From positions 188,022,716 through 188,086,715 of the forward strand of contig CP136066.1 of NCBI GenBank assembly GCA_032622095.1: 64,000 bases of DNA, written 5' to 3'. The notes beneath the pieces are model-generated. The model ran no database searches, was not told where the DNA came from, and was given only the letters and a program-made list of their open reading frames with translations. The position numbers were made by a program, and so were the translations under genes. Below are positions 43,201 through 55,200 of the stretch, piece by piece (the stretch's first letter is position 1; each line of letters opens with the position of its first letter). This DNA is from Siphonodentalium dalli. Lineage: Eukaryota > Mollusca > Scaphopoda > Gadilida > Siphonodentaliidae.

Positions 43201-46200
43201 TGTCTTGGATGGTGGATCACTTCTAATGAGATTGCCTTGGAAAAACTGCGTTACATACAAAGACATTGCCCAGGTATATGCATCTTTCGTACATGGAAAA
43301 TATAGTGCAGCAGCGACCGTTACTGTTGTGTTCGACGGTTACAACGGCCCTACCACTAAAGATGCGACCCATGAACGACGTGCCAAATCAGTAAAATATA
43401 GCCCCGATGTCCATTTTGTTGAGGATATGGCGTTTGTTGGACAGAAGGAGAACTTCCTCTGTAACGCTAAAAACAAACAATCCATCATCTACTTAATTGC
43501 AAATAAATTGGTGAAATGTGGATGTATGGTGGTCCATTCAGACGGGGATGCAAATACTGATATAGTACGAACTGCCGTCGAACGGGCAAAATTGGGATCT
43601 ACCATAATGATCGGTGAAGATACGGATCTGCTTGTTCTACTTTTGTATTGGGCAAGCGATATCACCTTCGACATTACTTTCCAGAGCGATAAGATGCAGA
43701 ATAAACAAGTATATGAGATTCGACAGGCTTTGGGAGAAGACTTGTGTCGGAGCGTTCTATTTTTTCATTCTATAACTGGATGTGATACAACGTCCAGAAT
43801 GTTTGGAATTGGGAAACAGAAGTGCTTTGATAAACTATGTCGTGATACTTACCTTCAAGCAATCGGACATAAGTTCTTGGTCAAGATCTCTCTGTTGAAG
43901 AAGTTGATAACCTTGGTACACAGGCAATGATATCATTATACGGTGGCAAGAATGAGGACACTTTGGTAATATGCCGTCGAAAATATTTATTGGGAAAGGT
44001 GTCATCTGCAAGACATTTTGTAAAGCCAGAAAACTTACCACCATCTTCTGCAGCAGCTAAATATCACAGCCGAAGGGTATATGTTCAAACACAACTATGG
44101 GCCGGAAACACAGCCGAACCCACTGACTGGGGGTGGACATTAGATGGGGATTGTAATGCACCCGATGATGACAGACTTACCACCAGCCCCGGAATCACTC
44201 CTCAAAATGATAAGATGCAATTGTTCTTCTGGCTGTAACAACATGAAGTGTGGGTGCAAGCGTCAAGGGCTGAGTTGTTCAACAGTGTGTGGAAAGTGCC
44301 AGGATATGGGTTGTTCGAATTTAAACATAGAAAGTGACGATACAGCAGCATAATATATTGAATATGAAAAATGTATCACTCAAAATATAACTTATGTTTG
44401 CAACATATGCACCAGAAATGAGAGATTCCATATTTCACCAATTTTTTTAATATTTTTGCATATTTTACCCTAAAATGCAACCTTTATCAGATGATATCCT
44501 CACTGTTATTGTTACATGCAATTGATGTTGTATGGTTTGACAAAGTGATGAAAAATATAGCTTCAGTCTACAACAGGCGCCACAGAAATTCGATATTCCA
44601 CATTTCTCCGATTTAAAAAAACATTTTGTGCATATTTTACCCCAAAAATGTAAACTTTATCAGATGATATCCTCACTTTTATTGTAATATGCAATTGATG
44701 TAGCATGATTTGACAATGTGACGAAAAATATAGCTTCAAACTACAACAAGCTCCACAGAAAGTCGATATTCCACATTTCTCCAATTAAAAAAATATTTTT
44801 CGCATATTTTACCCAAAAATGCAATCTTTATCAGATGATATCCTCACTTTTATTGTAGCATGCATTTGATGTAGTAGGATTTGACAATGTTGTGGAAAAT
44901 ATAGCTTCAGTCTACTGTCTACAACAGGCGCCACATAAAGTAGATATTCCACATTTCTCTGATTTTCCGTTATTTATTACCAAAAAAGCTTCTATTGCAA
45001 TTAGTTAGGGGTTCAACCATAGATCGACTGGACTATAGACTCATGCATGCATTATATAATGGAGATGATTATATATAAGTTTGGTGGTAATCGGCAACTA
45101 AACAAATTCTTATCATAGTTATTACCGCCCATCTCTCACCCAAACGGCACCAATTTCGCGTCTTTAGATCACACGTTTATATTCCTCGTATCACGGAGAA
45201 GAATAATATATCAATTAGGTCGAAATCTGTGCTAAAATAGCCCCTCCCCTGACACCAACAACATCACTTTAGAGAATTTAACCCGCACCATTATCTTATT
45301 CATAAAAAGTTACCCCTGTTAGACCGCATTGGTGCCATCTCGATTGTACACTTAAAGTTATATATATAGAACACAGACAGATATTCGCAAATATTTGATT
45401 CATTGTATCATTCGAGACGAACGTGTATCAGTTTTATGGTAATTGGCACTAAACATATTTTTATAAGTTTTTGGTGACCCTCCCGTCCCTATTTCGGACT
45501 CAAGCGGCGCCACTTTTGACATCATTAAACCACACACTTAGACTCATTATAGAGATGAATATATATATATACAAGTTATGAAAATTAGCGAGTATACAAA
45601 TTTGTATCAAATTTAGGGCCACCATTGCATATCTCTCACACAAAAGGCACCAATTTGGCGCATTTAAACCATACGATTAGATTATTCGTATCACGGAGAA
45701 GAATATCTATCAATCAGGTGGAAATCGGCGCTAAACATACTGTTTATCAATGTTTGTGTCCCTCTCACCCACCGGGCACCCCTGACTCGAATGGCCCCAC
45801 TTTTGACATCTTTAAACCACACAATTAGACTCCTGATATCATGGATATTATTATTTATAAGTTTGGTGCTAATCCGCGACTAAACAAATTTTTTTCCCAG
45901 ACGTAAAACCCAGTAACTAGTTTGGGCCAAAATTGAAACTCACCATCCAAGATGGCCACCAAAATGGCCGCAGGAAGTTGAAAATATGACATTTTTTCAC
46001 AAATATCTTCTAGATCAGTTCATGCTGTTTGGAACTGGTTCAGTAAAATGACTTTATTTTGTATTTTATATATTAACTGATCATTGGAGCAATTAAATGT
46101 GCAATTATTGGGGTCCTATCCACTTGTGATCCCTCAAAAATTCGATTTTACAGAACGCGTTATAAAATTTCACAAAAAAATCACAACTGGGATTCTAGTC

Positions 46201-49200
46201 ATATTTCAACAAGAAATGAACAGAAGGTTGCAATTAAGTGAGGCATACCATTACCTATGAATATTCCAACTCACTGGAACCAAAATTCTTACTTTGGCTC
46301 AAAATGGCTCCAAAAATGGCCGCCAAAATATGGGAAAATGGTAAATATTGCCCTATGGTGTCCTGCAATCGCTTACAAGTTGTGGTTGATGTCCAAAATT
46401 GGCTATTATGTCTTCTATGCATTGAATACTAACATGTCTGCTGCACCATGGTTAATTGTTACTGTTGCCACCACTGACATCACCAAAACTATTGGACGTT
46501 TCTCTCAAAAACTTGACATAAATATCGCAAAAATGTACTTTTCAGATTTGGACCATTTTTCTAGTCAGTAATATGTAATTATCTTTGGATTTAATGGTGT
46601 TTATTGTATTGGTCTATCTTAAATGTGTCACACTACGGTGTTTATAGACCAAATTGATAAAGATGGCTTCCAATATGGCAACCAAATTGGTAATAAGTTA
46701 TTTTTTTTTACATATATCATTATTACATTATATATATAACATTATTCTCTGCGTTATCCGAAAATGTAGCAAATTGTGACTCACTTGGTTATTATACGTG
46801 TTAGTTAATTAACTGACAACTAAATGTTCTATTATGGTTGTCCCAGTTCCGTATGGGGCATGACAAATTTATTTTAAAGTATGGAATTTTACGGAGAACC
46901 TCTTTTGTGATTCTGACCATATTATTGAAAGGAAATGGGCAGAACTTTGAGACGGAACTGAGATGAACCATAATACCGTTCTGGACAAAACAAGTGTCCT
47001 GTGGCACCGTGGTGTATTTGCCGTTCAGCCGCGGTGTCAGAGTTTGTAACTGCAGTTGAGCACCGCGGCCGAATGGCATGTACACTGCGGCCAAACGGCA
47101 CGTACACCTTGGCCGAAAGGCAACTACAACGCGACCGAATGGCATGCACACCGTGGTTATATTTCTGGTTTGTATCGTCTTTTTTCAGTTTAATGAACAT
47201 ACACCGTGGCAACTACACCATGGCTGAATGGAAGGTACACCGCGGCCCAACTGTAGTTAGCCGGTGGAGCTGCAGTGTAGTAGCATTTCGGCCGCGGTGG
47301 CAACGCTAACAACACCTCGGTTAAGTGGACACTTGTTTTGTCCAGCAGGTATGTGGCTCTTCTGTTCCATTATGATAAACCAATATCAACTGAATACATG
47401 ATGGATGCCAAGATGGTAGCCAGGGAGTAACTCTATGGGTATTTGAGGTGAATAGGTATGCATGGAGTCAGTGTATGTCTTGGATGATGTGAATATGTAT
47501 ACAATGAGTGACTATATGGTTATGAGTGTGTTGTCCATAGTGAGGTGTATAGGTTTACAGGGAGAGGTCATGGTCAGGTGTGGGGTGAATCGGTATGAAT
47601 GGAGTGACTGTATTGTGTATGGCTGTGTGTATCTTGTACTGGTGCACCCGGTGTGCCTGTATGGACATTGATGTGGTGTATGGTTATAGCTACATGGCCA
47701 TCTATGTATTGATTATGTATATATGGAGTGACTGTAAGGTCATGGGTGGGATGTACATGTGTTTTCTGTATGATCATGGATGGGGTGTGTGGATAAATCG
47801 TGAGTGAGTTTATGGTTACGGGCAATGTGTGTGGTATACGTGGAATGACTGTACTGTCATGATTGAAGTGTATATGCATAAGTGGAGTAAGCTGGTGGAC
47901 ATTATCGTGTGGGTATATAGGGAGTGTCCTTGTGGTAACGGATGGGATGTATATGTTTATATCTCGTGGATGTATTATCATTGGTATGTGTGTAGGGATT
48001 AGCTGTATGATCATGGATGGCGTGTATGATTATACAGTACGTTGCTGAACTGTCATGTGTGATGTATATATGCAAGTATGGATGGTATGAGTGGTCGTGT
48101 GTGCGACTGTGCGGGTTTTTTGTATATCTGGAAGGACTGATTGGCCAGTGGTGAGGTGCATATGTATACCTGGAGTGACTCTATAGTCTAGGGTGGGCTT
48201 CATATGTATATATCGAGTGGTTACATGTATATGACTGTGTGTGGAATATGTATAGAGGTAGTGACTGTATGGCCAATGGTGAAATGAGTACATGTAGGTA
48301 TACAAGGAGTGACATCAATGTAATGAATATCTATGCCGGGAGTGACTAAATGGTCATGTGTCAGGTGTGTGAGTATACCTGGTGTTCCTACTTGGCAACT
48401 CGTGGCGGTATGGTCATGTGTAGGTTATGCGGGTATACAATGATGTTGCTATATGGTCATGTGCGAGGTGTATGTGTATATAGCGAGTGGCTATATGGCC
48501 ATGGATGATGTGCATATGTACACATGGAGTGACTATACTGACATGGCTGGGGTGTATTAGTATATATTGAGTGGCTATTCGGCTATGGTGTGACAAATAG
48601 AGATACAGTGAGTGACATGGCCAATGGTGAGGTGAATATATATACCATACACATTACCCTTAGCCATAAAATCACTCACTATTTATCCACACACCCCATC
48701 CGTGATCATACAGAAACACGTGTACATTCCACCCATGACCATGTAGCTATATCCATACACCACATCAATGTTCATACAGGTGCACCGGGTGCACCCGTAC
48801 AGTATACACACAACCATACCCTGCTGGACAAAACAAGTGTCCACTTAACCACGGTGCGGTTAGCGTTGCCACCGCGGCCGAAATGCAACAACACTGCGGC
48901 TCCACACCGCGGACGAACGGCAAATACACCGCGGTGCCAATGGACACTTGTTTTGTCGAGCGGGGTACACCATACAGTCAACTCCATTCATACCGATTCA
49001 CCTGACCATGACCTCTCCCTGTATACCTATACATCTCACTATGGACAACACACTCATAGCCATATAGTCACTCATTGTATACATATTCACATCATTCATG
49101 ACATACACTAACTCCATGTATACCTATTCACCTCACCTATGATCATAGAGTAACTCCCTGGCTATCATCTTGGCATCCATCCTCTATCCAGTTGATATTT

Positions 49201-52200
49201 GTTTATCATAATGGACCAGAAGAGTCACATATTATGATTCATCTCAGTTCCGTCTCAAAGTTCTGCCCATTTCCTTCCAATAATATGGTCAGAATCACAA
49301 AAGAAGTTCTCCGCAAAATTCCGCGTTCTGTAAAATCGAATTTTTGAGGGATCACAAGCGGATAGGACCCCAATAATTGCATATTTAATTGATCCAATGA
49401 TCAGTTAATATACAGAATACAAAATAAAGTCATATTACTGAACCAGTTCCATGAACTGATCTAGAAGATATTTGTGAAAAAATGTCATATTTTAACTTCC
49501 AATGGTCATTTTGGTAGCCATCTTGGATGGTGAGTTTCAATTTTGGCACGAAATAGTGTCATTATGTCTTAGCTTCATGAAAATATATACATTTTACCAG
49601 ATTAGTCAGGATAATTTGCAACAAATTCCAAGTAACTAGTTTCACGTCTGGGAAAAAATGGGGGGGGGGGGTATACTTTTTAGGTCGCTATAAAAAAAAA
49701 TTGCTCAAGGCTGACAGATGGCCAGCCGATAAAATATTGATGTCGGATGCCTGAATTAACAAAATCCGCAGAGAAAAAAACTTTATACGCCAAAACACGC
49801 ATCCGCGAATTTCGGGGGTTTGGCGACCGGACTATCATGGAGAATATATCTTAGAAGAATGTGCATCAATTTGGTGGAATTTGGCGCTAAAATTATTTTG
49901 ATCAATTTTGGTGCCCCTCTCCCCTTCCAGGCATCCCTGACGCGAACGGCACGACTTTTGACAGATTTAAACAACACCATTAGATTCATCATATTATGGG
50001 GATAATTATATATATGTATGGTGGCAATCGGCGACAATATTCTTTCTGCCCCTCCCCCTTTTCTGCCCCTGACAACAACGGCGTCACTTTAGAAAATTCT
50101 AACCCTCGCCATTATCTTTCTCGCAAAAAGTTACCCCTATTAGACCCTTTTTGTTTCATCTAGGTGGTCCCCTGTGAATTTCTATAGAACACAGACAGAC
50201 ATTCGCAAATACAGATATAGATTAGGCCTGAGTATTGAGGTAGAAGGGGGGTGCAAATGGATTTACGCAAAACTTGTGTTTGGTCGGACTCAGGGGGGGG
50301 GGGGAGAGTGCAGTTGGAACTTCCCAAAGTGGACACCCCCTCAACAGAGACCCTCTAGCCACGTCCCTGTGTGCCAGATCTCGCTACTGCCAGTTAGAGA
50401 CATGGCGAGGGGGGGGTTTGCGGGGGTGTCTCACCCCCCCCCCCCCCCCCCCCAACTTTGATCAAAATTATCAAGAGTTGGAAATTTCATACCTGCCAAA
50501 ACACTATTTGGAAATTTCACACCAACAATAGGTTGAAAATGTTATTGTAGTTTTATTTTCAAACAATTAATTGGGGAATTAATTGTTTTTGGACCAATAT
50601 TTGCATATTTTCCTCATTTTTGTCAAAATTTTGAACTGAAATGGTCATCAGTTGGAAATTTTCCTACCTAAGGGTGGTGACAGTTGGAAAGCTTGTGTCC
50701 TGGTCACTCCCCCGTGGCCAGTCAAAAACTGTTAGTTAATTTAAAAAAAACAATATTGTCATACATTGTCATATCAGTTGGAAATTTTTCAACCTTAAAA
50801 TTGGGGGTGTCAGGTTTGAAATTTCCAACTCTAGGAAGGCTTGAGGCCAGTCTAGATGCTAGGATTTTGCAATTTTCTTGTTCAGATTTCAAAATTTTCG
50901 CACAACGGACCGAACCCCTGTGTATGGCCAATTATATACAAAACTGCCAATTTTGGTTAAACTTGTGGACTGAAAACGTCATCAGTTGGAGAATTTTCCA
51001 ACGTGAGGGGGGAGTATGCGGTTTGAAATTTCCAACACTAGGAAAGCTTCAGTTGAGGCCAGTCCAGATGCTAGGATTTGCAATTTTCTTGTATAGTTTT
51101 CCAAATTTTCTCACACCGGGCCGAACAACCATGGTCAGCCCGGTGTGTTCTGCAGCAACTTCTGCTTTCTTGCCTGTATAGCTGTGTGCATTTATCTGGA
51201 GTTAGACCACTAGATGTTAGGATTTATGCAATTTTTCAGGTTAAAATAAATATCTGATGTTCTCTTAACGGTAGCCTATATAGAATCATGGTTTATGAAT
51301 ATATCAGTATATAGCATATTAGGCTTGAGCACTCAGGTGCAAGGGGTGGGGGTTACAAATTGAATATGGAATATTATGTAAAACTTTGGTCTGATTCAAG
51401 TGGGGTGCAAATGGAATTATGCAAAACTTTGGTCTGATTCAAGGGGGGTGGGTGCAATTGGAATTTCCCAAGGTGGACACCCCCCCCCCCCCCCCGTAAC
51501 GGAGACCCTCGGCCCTAGTCACGTCCCTGCTGCCAGTAGACCTTTTACATACTAATTTTTTTTAATTGTTCACGTCTTTGTGAAGTAGTAAAAAAAATCA
51601 TCTTTGACAACTTTGTTTAATCACGGAAAAAGAGTTCTTTGGAGTTTTGCAGACACAAACTTTTCAAAGGAGGTAAAGGTCGATTGGAGAAAAAATGCCC
51701 GGGTAACACCGGTTACAATTGTACCGGAAGTTGGGGGGGGGGCACTGACTAAAATCCGGGTGTGACTACCATCACCCTCGTCGAATCGGATTACATATTA
51801 CGGAATCGACAGAAAGTACCGAGGTGTCAAATTGGAGTGAATTACATACGAACGAAGCTCCATCAATGCAGCATCCACATTCGTCAAACTATACAAGAAA
51901 ACCATAGTCAGAAATGGTAACGCCACACCAAGATCATATTATTAGCCATAAATATAAATTATAATATAATTATAATATAAACTAGCTTTCAAATTCCATC
52001 TGGGAAATTTGGATACTTCCATATATCAAGTTTTCCCGTTTCTCGTGTTATACATTATATTCTTCAAACTGTCTTTTTTATTACACTAGCTGGTGGGCCC
52101 GACATCGTCCGGGCTGTTTCCCATCTGATTTCGGGCGAAAGGCGCGATTTGACCTTGAATTGACTATTTTGAAAGTCAAGGTCAGGTCGGGGTCATAATT

Positions 52201-55200
52201 TGACCAGTCCAAAACACTCCCCGGAGAAAAGTATCCCTATGTATTAAATTTCGTCGAAATTCGTCCGTTTTACCCGATTTGACCTTGAAATGACCATTTT
52301 GAAGGCCAATGTCAGATCGAGGTCACGATTTGATCCGTCCAAAACACTTCCAGGACACAAGTACCCCTAAGTATCAAATTTCGTCGAAATCTATGGAAAG
52401 CCGAAGGGGACATATGCTAGTTGCTAATTGCTAGTTGCTAGTTATACGACGCACGATTTGACGCGGTTATTTCAAGGTGTTTCAGGGTGTTTCAAACTAC
52501 ATGTAGGAGATAGAATTATTCTGCGTTTCAAATGGTGATGAATTATAGTATTTTATTCATATTTTATGTCATATATTGTTATTAAAACCGTATATACTAT
52601 AACAAAAATCGATGACTCGAAAATTAAGTGGGCCTTTAAAGTCAATACAAAATCACAATTGCAGTTAGGTTCATCTTATACTCGTCTATTCAGCGATATT
52701 CTGCTACGCAGTTTGTTATAGCCTCCAGTATTCATTAAGCGTTATAGCCCCACTGTTATAATTCGCTGGCGTATTCTTGCCTCTGAGATTATTGAGATAT
52801 TACCTCACACGTAATGACATTAAATCGCATGGAAACATAGCAATTTTGTGGGCTGCGTGAATATGTATTGAGAAATAACGTCATACGTAATGACATTAAA
52901 TCTCAAGAAAACCCGCGAAAACAAAACAAAATCACATTTATTGTTTAATGTTTTAAGTTATTTCCTCCATAAAAAGAATCTTCGTGATAATGAACCCTCT
53001 CAATACTTTAGAATATAGAATTAACATTAAAATAACAAAAACCTTCGGAATAGAGAACCTTCGGAATAGCGAACCTTCGGAATAGCGAACATTGAGAATA
53101 GATAACCTTCGGAATAGTGGACATTCGGAATAGCGAAACTTCGGAATAGAGACATACCCCACAATATTCATATTATATGCCCAGAGTTCAAAGGTATGGA
53201 CCCATAAATTTCAAAAATTTCCCCTTAAAATATTGAACCCCAAATTGGAGCCCGCGCAGAACAAAACTTAAGTCAACTGTACCTGTGTCATGCCCCAATG
53301 CAGGAGGGTCCATATATACCGCAACATTCATATTATATGCCAAGAATTCAAAGGTATGAGCCCATAAATATTTTCTGAGATTGGCCCTTAAAATATTGAA
53401 CCCCAAATTGGAGCCCGTGCAGAAAAACTCAAGTCAGCTATACCTGTGACATGTCCCTTTGATTTTGATTATAGTACAACTAGCAACCAGCAATTAGCAA
53501 CTAGCATGTCCCCTTCAGCTTTCCATCTTTGATTATCACACGATCGCATGCTTTTCAAATGGTGTTGTTTATAATACCAATTTCAGCACATGTGTTAATC
53601 TGTGTCGGACTATCGTGACTCTATCGGTACGGTTTACTCAAGTACGAGAATCCTATATACCCATAATGCAGGTCCACATGTTATCAAAATCTCCAAAACA
53701 TCTTACACCTGTGGCGTAAATGAATTTAGTTTATATCTCCTCTATTCTCCTGATTTAGAAAGAGGTCTCATATATGAAACTCCTGAACATTAGGCCTGTT
53801 TAATCTCAGAGAACTGTTTAACCCATTTCACCACGTGTTCCACAGAGTCGTTATCTCGTGGGAATCCAGATTCAGAATCTGGATTCAGATTACAGATTAG
53901 TCCCCGTACGACTTGGTTCGGTAAACGAACAGACCAGAAATTGGCAGAATCAGTAAACGAACAGACCGCAATCTTAATCTCGTGGTAATCCAGAATCGGA
54001 TTCAGATTCAGATTACGGACTCAAATGTTCGCGGGCGTAATGTAAACAAACCGAGATTTCGCCACCTCGGAGTTTAAAAACACAACAAAACATAAGAATC
54101 CGTCCCTTGTGTACAAATTATTGCAGAATATAACCAATCTATATCAAAGAATTTTATGCGAAGACGAATTTGTTTTATCGAGTGTAAACGGGAAGAATAT
54201 TACAGAAATTAGCCAAATAAAGAACGTTATTGATCGTAACGCTGAGGGAGCACTTCGGTTGATAGCGAACTTGAAGCAAAGCATTGTCAATTTCATTGTC
54301 ACTTTCATCAAATCATGTTCATTTCATAATTCCATCCATAAAATACCACCGAACGCATGTCGATTTCAAATTCGGCGGATATACGTCCCCATTGACCGAA
54401 TTCACATGAATCTCTACATGGATATGTCTTCTGCTTTGTTAGTTACTATATGTTCCTTCTTATTCAAGAAATAGTAGGACTATATGCTATCAATTGATTA
54501 TCAGATACACGTATGTACTATCTAGTCTTGTAGCAATTTCATATTTAAAATGTTCTGTTTCGTTAAATGCAGTCGTTTTGCACAATAGCCATGTATAGTA
54601 CAGAAACAAATGGATTTATTGGCCAACGTGCTGTACAATAGTTTGAAAATAAAGCTTTGTCCACGAAGCTAATGTTGTGGTCTTGTGCATCTCCCAATCG
54701 TATAAGCGTAAAGCTAATTCTAGGATCTCGGGACTATATAGTGAAAATATTAGTCAATTTATTGATTAAGTACCCACACGTACAAGTTCTAGTGACGTGG
54801 CTATAGGTTTCCTAAAATTTCCGGCCAACTGCGCCCCCCCCCCCCCCCCCCCACCGAACCAAACATCAATCTCACTGGTTCCCATATTTCCATTTGCACC
54901 CCCATTGGAAATATCCAACCTGACTAAGATTGGAAAATTACCAACTTTTACTGGTTAAAAAAATCAAACAATGAGAACAATTCCAACCTATATATGGTGT
55001 CAAATTAATTTCCAACTAATGTTGTGTCATGCATGAAATTTCTAATTGCTGGAAATGTACCGAAGTTTAGTTTAAACATATTTATTTCAAATATTTGTCA
55101 AATTTCGATAACACATGATATATAACACATGCATTTGTTTATACATACAAAGGGATTGGAGGACAAGTGTTGATTGACTTAAGGCCAAGTTAAGGGTACC

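Larger units (their letters stand above)
45890..49658. mobile_element. Large foldback element, 3.8 kb
   Basis: Ends 'cccagacgtaaaaccc' and 'agtttcacgtctggg'. Arms are inverted copies over at least 1.2 kb: 45895-46155 with 49330-49653, 46885-47560 with 48970-49330, 47560-47835 with 48640-48815. The left arm has an extra about 730 bp (46156-46885). Inner arms and loop are built of degenerate units of about 60 bp around 'gtatacatggagtgactata'. ORFs inside are by-products of these repeats. It is inserted in a Helitron-like array. Confidence 0.8.

Noticed and set aside
47462-49111. Long ORFs (up to 173 codons) within the foldback
   Set aside because: They track the degenerate repeat of about 60 bp, occur on both strands and lack recognisable domains.
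50174-51181. ORFs of 85-165 codons on the plus strand
   Set aside because: Composed of the 'gttggaaatttcc' repeat with poly-C/G tracts; low-complexity products.
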